A stretch of 15,144 nt of DNA from RGEC01 sp044371405 (GTDB lineage Bacteria; Bacteroidota; Bacteroidia; NS11-12g; UBA955): NCBI GenBank assembly GCA_044371405.1, contig JBILTS010000047.1:1-15144 (forward strand), given 5' to 3'. Of the stretch, positions 1-7,703 are shown piece after piece. The position numbers and the translations under genes are program-made. The stretch's first letter is position 1, and the number at the start of each line of letters is the position of its first letter. The notes beneath the pieces were generated by a model. The model worked only from the letters and a program-made list of their open reading frames with translations. It was not told where the DNA came from and made no database searches.

Positions 1-23
1 GTATGGGGGTTAACCTTGGTTTT

Positions 24-458
24 TCACACCAGCGTTGCCGCAAATTTTTTCACGGCCACATGAAATTGGGCAGGGGTGAGTTTATCATGCTGCTCGAATT
101 TGAATTGTTTGCCCGCAAATTTTTTGTTTCCATTAATGTGGTTTTTAAATCGGTTTACCAGGGTTTTGGGACCCAGAATCAGTGCGGCATCCACGTGTTC
201 CAGGTATTCCGACAGCGACTGCAGGTATTGTTTTAATTGGTTGTTTTCGCGGTTGTGGCGGCTGTATTCATTGTTGGTGGAGCGGAAATTGCCCACGTTG
301 GCGCCGGGGTGGGTTTCGCCGGGATAACGCAACCTGTTTTCAATGCCCGATTCCAGGGGTGCGGGTTGTTGCGGGCCATTTTCGGGAATAAAAAACAAGG
401 CGCGGGAGTGGTTCATGAAAATACCAATGGTTTTGGGGGCTTTGTGGGGTGTGTGCAT
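24..458 (-). CDS. Small eRF1-domain-3-like (translational-machinery/host-attachment type) protein, divergent
   Basis: A complete 144-residue reading frame ending in TGA. The N-terminal KTIGIFMNHSRALFF matches the 'GIWMDH-x-x-A' opening strand of small bacterial proteins related to eRF1 domain 3. The region 72-144 (QLKQYLQSLSEYL, then AALILGPKTLVNRFKNHI, then FEQHDKLTPAQFHVAVKKFF-like end) follows the same family's 'YYKxLxxxI..ILxFGPTxAKxEL...xxDKMTxxQxxAFVxxYF' pattern. The middle (about 30-65) is low-complexity and Asn/Arg-rich. Known of the family: cytoplasmic, possibly ribosome-related; function not established. A TAnnTTTG-like box (TATCTTAG, 477-484 on the minus strand) lies about 18 bases before the ATG and supports this start. 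It is separated from the next gene by a repeat-rich spacer. Family assignment is from pattern memory, so moderately sure. Confidence 0.6.
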   Translation of the reverse strand: MHTPHKAPKTIGIFMNHSRALFFIPENGPQQPAPLESGIENRLRYPGETHPGANVGNFRSTNNEYSRHNRENNQLKQYLQSLSEYLEHVDAALILGPKTLVNRFKNHINGNKKFAGKQFKFEQHDKLTPAQFHVAVKKFAATLV

Positions 459-530
459 GGGCTATTATTAATATCACTAAGATACAACAGGGGAAAGAGG
501 GATGGGGTGACGGAGGTCAGCGGGGAAATG

Positions 531-584
531 AATAAATTGATAATGAATAAATTGATAATGAAGGAATGAAGGAATGAAGGAATG
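531..584. repeat. Two short tandem repeats in tandem
   Basis: Two perfect copies of the 15-mer AATAAATTGATAATG (531-545, 546-560) run directly into three perfect copies of the 8-mer AAGGAATG (561-568, 569-576, 577-584). The tract lies in non-coding DNA 5' of the small minus-strand gene. It is a simple repeat likely to vary in copy number; no function is evident. Confidence 0.85.
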
Positions 585-611
585 GATTGGGATTAGCTAC
601 GTCGGCTGTGC

Positions 612-688
612 CTCCGTTCGCTGAACCCTGTTTAAGAAAACTCATATTTGGATTTTATGGGGTTAGCTCACTCCGTTCGCTGAACCCT
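612..688. repeat. Direct repeat CTCCGTTCGCTGAACCCT, two copies
   Basis: The 18-mer CTCCGTTCGCTGAACCCT occurs at 612-629 and 671-688, each preceded by a related GGRTTAGCT string (about 590 and 661). The copies are 59 bases apart in non-coding DNA between the eRF1-like gene and the tRNA. This looks like a dispersed intergenic repeat rather than coding remnant; whether it recurs in the genome cannot be seen here. The rest of 459-704 shows no gene. Confidence 0.7.
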
Positions 689-718
689 ACTATGCCGAAG
701 TCTACAACCCCTGAAACC

Positions 719-748
719 GGCGCACTGCGTGACGCCTGTTTTTTATTT
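719..748 (+). terminator. Rho-independent terminator facing right
   Basis: GGCGCAC (719-725), loop TGC, then GTG-A-CGCC (729-736) forms a 7-bp stem with one bulged A. It is followed by TG and a T6ATTT tract (739-748). No plus-strand gene lies upstream, so it is either an orphan or blocks read-through toward the tRNA gene. It is the left arm of the larger inverted repeat. Confidence 0.6.
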
Positions 749-784
749 GCTTCCACACGCTCGTGCAAGCCCGGCGCCCGCAGC

Positions 785-818
785 AAATAAAAAACCCGCC
801 TGCTTTCGCGGCGGGTTT
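785..818 (-). terminator. Rho-independent terminator of tRNA-Arg
   Basis: Read on the minus strand: CCCGCC-GC, GAAA tetraloop, GC-A-GGCGGG, then T6ATTT. The stem has 8 bp with one bulged A and can be extended by three A-T pairs. It begins 16 bases after the 3' end of the tRNA, the expected position for ending that transcript. Confidence 0.85.
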
Positions 819-833
819 CAGGGGTTGCTTTAG

Positions 834-907
834 TGCACGCGTAGGGATTCGAACCCCAAACCTTCTGATCCGTAGTCAGATGCTCTATCCAATTGAGCTA
901 CGCATGC
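834..907 (-). tRNA. tRNA-Arg (anticodon ACG)
   Basis: The minus strand folds as a complete cloverleaf of 74 nt. The acceptor is GCATGCG/CGCGTGC (one T-G pair), the D stem is GCTC/GAGC, the anticodon stem is TCTGA/TCAGA around loop CTACGGA, and the T arm is TGGGG-TTCGAAT-CCCTA. The anticodon ACG reads CGN Arg codons, normally after A34 is converted to inosine by TadA. The discriminator base is A and the 3' CCA is not encoded, so it must be added after transcription. It has its own promoter and terminator and is divergent from cutC. Confidence 0.96.
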
Positions 908-941
908 ATTTTTCCGTTTTGGAAAACCTTGAAAAGGGCTG

Positions 942-973
942 CAAAGATACGCAAAATTTTGCAATGTTTCAAT
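942..973 (-). promoter_or_regulatory. Bacteroidota-type promoter of tRNA-Arg
   Basis: On the minus strand TATCTTTG (949-942) is a perfect TAnnTTTG -7 box. ATTG (973-970) sits 20 bp upstream, a 3/4 match to the -33 TTTG. The predicted transcript start is some 30 bases before the mature tRNA 5' end. It overlaps the cutC promoter on the other strand. Confidence 0.6.
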
Positions 974-1001
974 ATATGGCTCTCAGCTCCGTTTATCTTT
1001 G
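967..1001 (+). promoter_or_regulatory. Bacteroidota-type promoter of cutC
   Basis: TTTC (967-970), 23 bp, then TATCTTTG (994-1001) fits the TTTG-N(19-23)-TAnnTTTG pattern with one mismatch in the -33 box. The ATG follows 12 bases after the -7 box, so the leader would be only a few bases long. Confidence 0.6.
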
Positions 1002-1013
1002 TAGCAAGCACCC

Positions 1014-1676
1014 ATGACCGCCATTGCCGAAATATGCGCCTTCACAGCCGAAGCAGCCATCATGGCCCTCAATGCAGGGGCGCCCAGAATTGAACTCTGC
1101 GATGCACCCGAACAAGATGGTATTTCGCCACCGGAATCCTGGTTTCAAATCATCCCGCCACAACACCACGCCAAACTGGCCGTGATGGTGCGTCCCCGCG
1201 GTGGCAGTTTCTGCATGTCGGCACCCGAAATCGCGCAGATGGAGTCCGAAATCATACGCCTGAGAACCCACAAACAAGCCGGTGCCCTGGTTTTCGGACT
1301 GCTCACCCCCGAAAACGAAATCGATGTGCCTGCCTGCCAACGGCTAATCACCGCTGCAGCATCTCTGCCCTGCGTGTTTCACCGCGCTTTTGATATCGTT
1401 CCCAATCCCGAAAAATCCCTGCAAACCCTTATCGATCTGGGCTTTACCCGCCTGCTCTGCGGTTTGCCCTTGCCGGAACTGGTTAAATTAAAAGAAATTG
1501 CCGGTGGCCGCATCACCATCATGCCCGGCGGCGGTGTGCGTTTGCACAACGTAAAAACCTTTCTGGATGCCGGGTTTACCGAAATACACAGCTCGGCCCG
1601 CAACGGCAGCTTGCTGCCCGATTCTAACGAACTTAAACACATCATTGCCACATGCAAAGATTCATCATCTTCTTAA
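1014..1676 (+). CDS. cutC: CutC family protein (copper homeostasis)
   Basis: A 220-residue protein with CutC landmarks in order: EICAFTAEAA and RIELCDA near the N-terminus, the VMVRPRGGSF strand (about 58-67), GALVFGLLTPENEID (about 89-103), CVFHRAFD (about 120-127), and IMPGGGVRLHNV...EIHSSAR near the end. CutC proteins are cytoplasmic TIM barrels linked in older work to copper tolerance; the biochemical role is unsettled. Two differences from the norm: the protein is somewhat short (E. coli CutC is about 248 residues), and the usual 'LTSG' barrel motif reads LLCGLP. The TATCTTTG promoter 12 bases before the ATG fixes the start. The last 25 bases overlap the beta-mannosidase gene in another frame, implying one transcript and coupled translation. 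Confidence 0.9.
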   Translation: MTAIAEICAFTAEAAIMALNAGAPRIELCDAPEQDGISPPESWFQIIPPQHHAKLAVMVRPRGGSFCMSAPEIAQMESEIIRLRTHKQAGALVFGLLTPENEIDVPACQRLITAAASLPCVFHRAFDIVPNPEKSLQTLIDLGFTRLLCGLPLPELVKLKEIAGGRITIMPGGGVRLHNVKTFLDAGFTEIHSSARNGSLLPDSNELKHIIATCKDSSSS

Positions 1677-3931
1677 ACGCAATTATTTGCCTGATTACCG
1701 CATCGGCCCAGCAGCCCGCGGTTATTAAACCCAAAAGCTGGTTGTTGCAGACCTTTCAGCCCGGCTCCGGCAATACACTGGCCTACAGTGGCGAATGGCA
1801 GGAAGTTCCCTACACCGCATCCATCAACGAACTCATCGATGCCGGTTACCGTTTTGTAGATTCGTCCGGAAAGCCCATCAAAGCCAACGAAGTGGAAAAC
1901 CACTATTGGCGTTACCGGGCCGAAATGCCTGAAATGGCCGAAGCATCAACCTATAAAAACGTAGCATTTCGCATGCCAAGGCCCGAGCCGGCAGCTGCTT
2001 ATCTCCTCAACGGGCAGCAAATCGGTGTGGGTCAATCCACCCAACTGCCCATTCTGAATGTAATTTCTTCTTCAACCCTGGCCGGTGAATCATCGCTGTT
2101 TCTGGCCCAATTGCCTTCATTAAAAGATGCGGCCAAACTCTATTTTCCGCTTTCCGGCAGCAACAAATGGCCGGCTGACAACGATACCGCAAATCCCAAG
2201 GGTTCCGTGGTGTTGCGCAAGCCCCCCGTGCAGTTTGGCTGGGATGTGGCACCACGCAGGGTTTTAAATGGCCTCGGTTCCGAGCCCGAATTCATTCCCT
2301 TCGACAATATGCTGGTGTTGGATGCCTTTACCACCATTGAATTTAAGGCCGGTAACAATGCAAAAATCAACCTGCACTGGGTAATCCGCACCGATTCTGC
2401 CATTGAGGTTCGGCTAATGGCCGGTTTGAGCCAAACGTCCGTTGTTGATACCCTCATGCGCTTGTCTGCAGGGCAACAGGAATACATCACTTCCTTCAGC
2501 ATCAATAACCCCATTTTATGGCAAACCAATGGAAATGGCTGGCACCATCTCTATCAACTAAACCTGCATGCCATGCACGGGCGCGATAGGTATTCAAATG
2601 AGCTTACTTTCGGTATCCGCGATATACAGCTACAGCGGGTGACAGACAGCAAAGGCGAGTCATTTCGTTTTGTGGTGAATGGAAAGCCCATTTTTATGAA
2701 AGGTGCCAACCTGCTTCCCCAGCAAGGGTTTCACAGCGAAGAGCAACGCAAAAAACTCTGGGAAGGCCCCAACAGCTTAGTTAAGCAAATGGCTGCTGCC
2801 GGCTACAACATGCTTCGTGTGTGGGGCGGGGGCGGGCTCATGCCCGAATCGTTTTACCGTCAGTGCGATGAACTGGGCATTCTGGTTTGGCAGGATCTGA
2901 TGTTCAGCGGTACCGTCTATCCCTACAATGGTTTCTGGAAAAACCGCGCATTGACCGAAGCTGTTTCGGTTTGGAAGCAAACCCGCCAGCACCCCTGCAT
3001 GGCGCTGTATTGCGGCAACAATGAGATTGATGTGGCGCTGAAACACTGGGGCTGGGATAAAACCTATGGCTGGGATTCTACCGATAAAGCATTCATGCAG
3101 CAGCAATACCAAACTATGTTTGAGGATGATTTAGCCCGGATTTTTAATGAGGCCGGTACCAATTACCTTTCTTCCAGTCCGGTGAGCAACTGGGCGCCCG
3201 AAACCGAGATGGGAAGTGGTGATAACCATCTTTGGTATGTGTGGCACGGCGAACGCCCCTTGCAGGATTTTGATACCAAAATTCCCCGTTTTGCCAGTGA
3301 ATACGGCCTGCCCTCCTGGCCTTCGCTGGAGTGCGTGCGCAATCATTTTGGAAGCGATAAGCCCGAAAGCCGCATGCTTTCATACAAAGGGCTGAAACTG
3401 CTGAGCGGCTACATGGTAACCGAATTTGGCGCCATGCCCAAAGACACGCTCTCTACCATTCTGCTGTCGCAATACCTGCAGGCGCGGGCGCTGGTGCGGG
3501 CTTTCAGGGCACACAAAAAAGATCCGAATTGCGGTGGCAGTCTTTACTGGCAAGCCAATGATATTTGGCCGGGCATTACATGGAGCACGGTGGATTTTAT
3601 GGGCAACAAAAAAGCGTCCTGGTATCCAATTTCACGTGAGTTTGTCAGTGATATCAATCCGGCATTTCATCCCGAACTGGACAAAACCTACCTCAAACAG
3701 GTAAAGTTTACCGCAAAGCGCAAAGGCGATTACCTTACTATCAAGGTGGGAAAGGAATGGCTGATGGGCCTGATGCTGCTGAAAGACGGCAAACTGCTGG
3801 ATATCCACGGAAATGTGGCGGATCTGTCTCCCGGAACTACATATAGGGTTCTGTTGCCCGAAAACATTGGCGAAATTCAAATAGCCACGGCCTGGGGCCT
3901 GCTGAACGGTCAGGGTTTGCTGCCCAAATGA
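1652..3931 (+). CDS. Secreted beta-mannosidase, glycoside hydrolase family 2
   Basis: A 759-residue enzyme hydrolysing terminal beta-mannose, for example the Man-beta-1,4-GlcNAc of N-glycan cores or manno-oligosaccharides. Residues 1-19 form a signal peptide ending ASA, so it acts in periplasm or outside. GH2 landmarks: the sandwich motif GWDVAPR (from G196), LRVWGGGG...YRQCDELGILVWQD, acid/base E458 in YCGNNE and nucleophile E550 in RFASEYG. The 92-residue gap between catalytic Glu residues matches the well-studied Bacteroides BtMan2A, from memory. That enzyme is about 100 residues longer, so a C-terminal beta-domain is reduced or absent here. The ATG lies inside the end of cutC (25-bp overlap). 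The 3' end overlaps the convergent hexosaminidase gene by 22 bp. Confidence 0.93.
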   Translation: MQRFIIFLNAIICLITASAQQPAVIKPKSWLLQTFQPGSGNTLAYSGEWQEVPYTASINELIDAGYRFVDSSGKPIKANEVENHYWRYRAEMPEMAEASTYKNVAFRMPRPEPAAAYLLNGQQIGVGQSTQLPILNVISSSTLAGESSLFLAQLPSLKDAAKLYFPLSGSNKWPADNDTANPKGSVVLRKPPVQFGWDVAPRRVLNGLGSEPEFIPFDNMLVLDAFTTIEFKAGNNAKINLHWVIRTDSAIEVRLMAGLSQTSVVDTLMRLSAGQQEYITSFSINNPILWQTNGNGWHHLYQLNLHAMHGRDRYSNELTFGIRDIQLQRVTDSKGESFRFVVNGKPIFMKGANLLPQQGFHSEEQRKKLWEGPNSLVKQMAAAGYNMLRVWGGGGLMPESFYRQCDELGILVWQDLMFSGTVYPYNGFWKNRALTEAVSVWKQTRQHPCMALYCGNNEIDVALKHWGWDKTYGWDSTDKAFMQQQYQTMFEDDLARIFNEAGTNYLSSSPVSNWAPETEMGSGDNHLWYVWHGERPLQDFDTKIPRFASEYGLPSWPSLECVRNHFGSDKPESRMLSYKGLKLLSGYMVTEFGAMPKDTLSTILLSQYLQARALVRAFRAHKKDPNCGGSLYWQANDIWPGITWSTVDFMGNKKASWYPISREFVSDINPAFHPELDKTYLKQVKFTAKRKGDYLTIKVGKEWLMGLMLLKDGKLLDIHGNVADLSPGTTYRVLLPENIGEIQIATAWGLLNGQGLLPK

Positions 3932-5487
3932 GGCGCGTAATTCACTCCAATGGTTTTCAGCCGCTGCATATCGGCAGGGAGACGTTTTTTGAAGTTGTCA
4001 AAATCGCCACCGGGGCCTGTCCACAATACTTCTGAGAGTGCAGCTGCCCGCGGCCAAACCATGTATTCCACGTGGGATTCGGTTTCCATGTATTCCGTCC
4101 ATACGTTGCCCTGGGCACCCAAAATAAAATGCCGCAAACTGCTGTCAATGCCTTTTGAAATGGGCCGGAATTTATATACCATTTCCAGCGAATTGAAGCC
4201 GCCAATGGCAATGGGCTCGGTGCTGTCTTTGCTTTGGTAGTGGTCGAAATAGCAGGGCTTTCCGGGTGTCATAATGGCGTTGTGGCCTTGCTTTGCTGCG
4301 GCTTCGGCACCTTCAGTACCGCGCCAGCTCATTACGGTGGCGTTGGGTGCCAGTCCGCCTTCCAAAATTTCATCCCAGCCAATAATGCTGCGACCATTGG
4401 CATTTAGCCATTTTTCCATATGCTGCACAAACCAGCTTTGAAGTTCGTGTTCATCTTTCAAACCCTCCGTTTTCATTCGGTTTTGGCACTTTGCACAGGT
4501 TTTCCAGCGGGTTTTGGGGCATTCGTCACCGCCGATGTGGATGTATTTGGAGGGAAACAGCGTCAGTACTTCCGACAGTACATCTTTTAGAAAAGCGAGT
4601 GTAGAATCGTTTCCGGCACAATACACATCATCAAAAACACCCCAGCCCTTGGCCACGTCAAAGGGTCCGCCGGTGCAACTGAATTGCGGATACGCAGCCA
4701 ATGCAGCCAGGGAATGTCCGGGCATTTCTATTTCAGGAATAACCGTAATGTAGCGCTGACGGGCATATTCCACAATCTCCTTAACTTCCTGCTGTGTATA
4801 GAAACCACCGTATCGCACGGAATCAAAGCATTGTTCCGCATAGCGGCCTTTCTGGCTGCCGCTTCTCCATGCCCCTACCTCAGTGAGTTTGGGGTATTTT
4901 TTTATTTCAATGCGCCATCCCTGGTCTTCTGTTAAATGCCAGTGAAATACATTGTATTTGTGCATGGCCATCGCATCGATGTAGCGCTTGATGAATGAAA
5001 CGGGGAAGAAGTGGCGGCAAACATCCAAATGCAAACCGCGGTAGGAAAAATCCGGCTGATCTTCAATGTTTACACAAGGCAAGGTAAAACCTGTTTGCCT
5101 GGACTGCACATAATCGGCAGGCAGCATCTGCAAAAGCGTCATGCAGGCGCGGTAAACACCGGTATCGGTGTAGGCAGTAATGCGGATCTGTTTGGGTGTG
5201 ATGCTGAGTTTGTAATATTCTGCATGATAGCCCGTGGTTTTCGGTAGCGCGGTTACGCTGATATCGGCCTTTTTGGCACTTGCGGTATTGTACATCTGCA
5301 CCAGCCCCCACAGGGTTAACTTGCAGGGTGTGTTTTCAAAGGCTGGCGGGCAGTAAAACGACAAGCCCTGTTTCCACACAAAGGTTTTGCCCGTTACTTC
5401 CATTTTTTTCGGGGCGGGAATCAGTTGGGGCAGCTGGGCAAAGCCAAGTAATGGCACCAGCAGGGCTATGAGCAGACCTCTTTTCAT
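3910..5487 (-). CDS. Beta-N-acetylhexosaminidase, glycoside hydrolase family 20
   Basis: A 525-residue exo-enzyme removing terminal beta-GlcNAc/GalNAc. MKRGLLIALLVPLLGFAQ is a signal peptide, so it is exported. An N-terminal GH20b-type domain starts at LPQLIPAPKKMEV. The catalytic barrel has YRGLHLDVCRHFF, KYNVFHWHLTEDQGWRIEI, the IPEIEMPGH strand and HIGGDECPKTRW, in which D321-E322 are the substrate-assisted catalytic pair. A GWDEILEGG strand and W-rich C-terminal motifs (GNVWTEY) follow. It lacks the extra C-terminal binding domains seen in many Bacteroidota homologues. The start is 2 bases after the stop of the CDF transporter gene (TAA-CC-ATG), so it is translated from the sucB-CDF transcript by coupling. 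Substrate could be chitobiose, peptidoglycan or N-glycan fragments. Confidence 0.95.
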   Translation of the reverse strand: MKRGLLIALLVPLLGFAQLPQLIPAPKKMEVTGKTFVWKQGLSFYCPPAFENTPCKLTLWGLVQMYNTASAKKADISVTALPKTTGYHAEYYKLSITPKQIRITAYTDTGVYRACMTLLQMLPADYVQSRQTGFTLPCVNIEDQPDFSYRGLHLDVCRHFFPVSFIKRYIDAMAMHKYNVFHWHLTEDQGWRIEIKKYPKLTEVGAWRSGSQKGRYAEQCFDSVRYGGFYTQQEVKEIVEYARQRYITVIPEIEMPGHSLAALAAYPQFSCTGGPFDVAKGWGVFDDVYCAGNDSTLAFLKDVLSEVLTLFPSKYIHIGGDECPKTRWKTCAKCQNRMKTEGLKDEHELQSWFVQHMEKWLNANGRSIIGWDEILEGGLAPNATVMSWRGTEGAEAAAKQGHNAIMTPGKPCYFDHYQSKDSTEPIAIGGFNSLEMVYKFRPISKGIDSSLRHFILGAQGNVWTEYMETESHVEYMVWPRAAALSEVLWTGPGGDFDNFKKRLPADMQRLKTIGVNYAPHLGSKP

Positions 5488-5489
5488 GG

Positions 5490-6425
5490 TTAATCAAATG
5501 AACCCGCGGTACGACAGTCTTCGCAGTCGTCGTGGTGTTCGGTTTCGGTTTCCACCGTGGCATGCTGAATATTCAGGTGTTGCCAGGCGTGTTTCAGCTC
5601 TTTTTTCAGGTGGTGCACATCGTCGTAGGATAGCCCTTCTTTGATGAGCAGGTGGGCCGTAAGCGCATTGCGGGTGGTGCTCATGGCCCAGATGTGCAGG
5701 TGGTGAATATCGCGTACTCCGGAAACGGCCAGTGCGGCCTCGCGGATTTTTTCGGGATCAATGTTTTGCGGCACACCGTCCAGAGACAAGCGCATGCTGC
5801 TTTTCAGCAGCCCCCACGAGCCGATAACAATGACCCCGCAGATAAGCAGGGAAATGATAGGATCTATCTGGCTAATACCGGTCCAGCTGATGAGAAAACC
5901 GCCAATGACCACAGCAGCGGATACGCCCGCATCGGCGGCCATGTGCAGAAATGCCGCGCGGTTGTTCAGTTCTGTGCGTTTCATAAACAGCAAAGCCGTA
6001 GCGGTATTGATGACAATTCCGATACCCGCCACCATGCTGATGGTTTGCCACTGGGGTTGTTCGGGGGTGAGAATGCGCGTGCAGGCCTCATAGCCAATGG
6101 AACCCACGGCCAGTAAAAGCAAAATGGCGTTGGCCAGCGATGCCAGGATGGTGCCTTTGCTATAGCCGAACGTGTATTTAGCGTTGGGTGATTTTGCCGC
6201 CATGCGGAAGGCCAGCAGGGAAATGGCCAGCCCGGCTACATCGCCCAGGTTGTGCCCCGCATCGGCCATTAATGCCAGGGAATGCGACCAGAGTCCGTAC
6301 AAAAATTCAATAACCACAAAAGTTGCATTCAGCACAATGGCCAGTATGAAGGCCCTGGTGTTCATGCTGCCCTGGTAGGCGGCATGTGAGTGGTTGTGAT
6401 CGTGATGATGCCCGTGGTTGTGCAT
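5490..6425 (-). CDS. Cation diffusion facilitator, zinc-type exporter
   Basis: A 311-residue inner-membrane cation/proton antiporter of the CDF family (CzcD/ZitB/ZnT-like). The first 14 residues are nearly all His, Asn and Asp (HNHGHHHDHNHSH), a metal-binding leader. Six membrane segments follow. Transport-site residues are H58 and D62 (ADAGHNLGD, TM2) and H161 and D165 (LHMAADAG, TM5). This HD-HD set is that of Zn-selecting CDFs, whereas YiiP has DD-HD. A cytoplasmic ferredoxin-like C-domain (HHLHIWAMSTTRNALTAHLLI) ends in HHDDCEDC, a further possible metal ligand set. It begins 10 bases after the sucB stop and ends 2 bases before the hexosaminidase start. No separate promoter is evident, so it is probably co-transcribed. 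Confidence 0.94.
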   Translation of the reverse strand: MHNHGHHHDHNHSHAAYQGSMNTRAFILAIVLNATFVVIEFLYGLWSHSLALMADAGHNLGDVAGLAISLLAFRMAAKSPNAKYTFGYSKGTILASLANAILLLLAVGSIGYEACTRILTPEQPQWQTISMVAGIGIVINTATALLFMKRTELNNRAAFLHMAADAGVSAAVVIGGFLISWTGISQIDPIISLLICGVIVIGSWGLLKSSMRLSLDGVPQNIDPEKIREAALAVSGVRDIHHLHIWAMSTTRNALTAHLLIKEGLSYDDVHHLKKELKHAWQHLNIQHATVETETEHHDDCEDCRTAGSFD

Positions 6426-6435
6426 CTTTGGTGTG

Positions 6436-7695
6436 TTACAGGCCCAGCACGTTTTCTTCGGGGCGCTTGCCGTCCAGCAGCATTTCAGGATTTTCGAGCA
6501 GGTTTTTAACGCGAACCAGGAAGCTTACGCTTTCCCTGCCATCGATGATGCGGTGGTCGTAGCTCAGCGCGAGGTACATCATGGGGCGTATCACAACCTG
6601 TCCGTTCTCCGCCATGGGGCGCTCCACAATGTTGTGCATTCCAAGAATGCCGCTCTGTGGGGGATTGATAATCGGGGTGCTCATCATGCTGCCAAACACA
6701 CCGCCATTGGTGATGGTGAAGGTTCCACCGGTCATTTCTTCAATGCTGAGTTTGTTGTCGCGGGCTTTGGTAGCCAGGCGTTTTACCTCGGCTTCTATCT
6801 CTGCTAAGCTAAGGTTTTCAGCACTGCGGATTACAGGCACCACCAGGCCTTTGGGGGCGCTCACCGCGATGCTGATATCGCAGTAGTCGTGGTACACAAT
6901 TTCTTCGCCTTCGATGCTTGCATTCACCGCGGGCCAGTCTTTCAGGGCAATGGTCACGGCACGGGTAAAGAAACTCATGAATCCCAAACCAATGCCAAAT
7001 TTTTCTTCGAAAGTCTTTTTGTACTTTGCCCTCAAATCCATGATGGGCTTCATGTTCACCTCGTTGAAAGTGGTGAGCATGGCAGTTTCATTTTTTGCGG
7101 CAACCAGGCGTTTGCTAACGGTTTTGCGCAGGTTGCTCATTTTTTCGCGTCTGGCATTTCTGCCGGTAGCGGCTGCAGCGCCACCTTTGTTTACACCCAG
7201 CTTCACAATGGCTTCCAGGGCATCTACCTTGGTGATTTTGCCATTGCTGCCACTTCCTGCCACTTGCTCAGGGGCAATGCCATATTCCGCAAGCAGCTGC
7301 GCAGCAACAGGAGAGATGAGCATGTCCGTTTGGGGAAGCGATTTCACAGCGGTTTCTATTGCCGGTTTTTCTGGAGTTTTTGGTTTTTCTTCAGCGGGGG
7401 CTTTGGTTTCCGGGGCAGCAACAGGCGCAGGTGCGGCAGCAGATGCGGGCCTGGCGGCTTCGGTATTGATAATGGCAACAACACTTCCCACGGGAATGGT
7501 ATCGCCTACGTTTCCGATTAGTTTTTCGATTACGCCGGCTTTTTCGGCGTTCACTTCAAAGGTTGCTTTGTCGCTTTCAAATTCCGCGATGGGCTGATCC
7601 ATTTCCACCCATTCACCTTCTTTTTTCAGCCAGTTGGCAATGGTTACTTCGCTAACCGATTCGCCGGGGGCCGGTACTTTGATTTCTAAAGCCAT
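6436..7695 (-). CDS. sucB: Dihydrolipoyl succinyltransferase, E2 of 2-oxoglutarate dehydrogenase
   Basis: A 419-residue E2 that transfers succinyl groups from lipoamide to CoA in the TCA-cycle complex. The lipoyl domain (1-75) has the PAPGESVSEVTIANWLKKEG signature typical of SucB and lipoyl-lysine K43 in FESDKATFEV. An Ala/Pro-rich linker (about 80-125), a peripheral subunit-binding domain (SPVAAQLLAEYGI...GSGSNGKITKVDAL) and the catalytic domain follow, with H381 and D385 in YDHRIIDGRES. I take the start at MALEIKVP rather than 42 bases upstream, because family members begin there and a promoter lies between the two ATGs. sucA and lpd are not adjacent. It heads a minus-strand operon with the CDF and GH20 genes. 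A related acyltransferase E2 is possible but SucB fits best. Confidence 0.93.
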   Translation of the reverse strand: MALEIKVPAPGESVSEVTIANWLKKEGEWVEMDQPIAEFESDKATFEVNAEKAGVIEKLIGNVGDTIPVGSVVAIINTEAARPASAAAPAPVAAPETKAPAEEKPKTPEKPAIETAVKSLPQTDMLISPVAAQLLAEYGIAPEQVAGSGSNGKITKVDALEAIVKLGVNKGGAAAATGRNARREKMSNLRKTVSKRLVAAKNETAMLTTFNEVNMKPIMDLRAKYKKTFEEKFGIGLGFMSFFTRAVTIALKDWPAVNASIEGEEIVYHDYCDISIAVSAPKGLVVPVIRSAENLSLAEIEAEVKRLATKARDNKLSIEEMTGGTFTITNGGVFGSMMSTPIINPPQSGILGMHNIVERPMAENGQVVIRPMMYLALSYDHRIIDGRESVSFLVRVKNLLENPEMLLDGKRPEENVLGL

Positions 7696-7703
7696 TGATA
7701 GGG

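Larger units (their letters stand above)
705..827. repeat. Long imperfect inverted repeat containing two opposed terminators
   Basis: CAACCCCTGAAACC (705-718) is the exact reverse complement of 814-827. Further in, GTTTTTTATTTGCT (738-751) is the exact reverse complement of 782-795. The two arms (about 47 and 46 nt) enclose a 30-nt centre. Between the paired blocks each arm has its own, non-matching stem-loop, so the outer flanks and U-tracts are conserved while the stems have diverged. The right arm is the tRNA terminator; the left arm is an inverted copy facing the other way. Confidence 0.8.

Noticed and set aside
237..569. Plus-strand frame of 110 codons across the first gene and spacer
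   Set aside because: It is antisense to the better-supported minus-strand gene; composition is Gly/Val/Phe-rich as expected for a shadow, and it ends in the tandem repeats.
795..830. CRISPR or phage attachment site at the tRNA 3' end
   Set aside because: The repeats are a terminator inverted repeat, no spacer periodicity exists, and no integrase or duplicated tRNA 3' end is present.
6889..7597. Long plus-strand frames opposite sucB
   Set aside because: Antisense shadows of the lipoyl and linker regions; no family motifs and no promoter.
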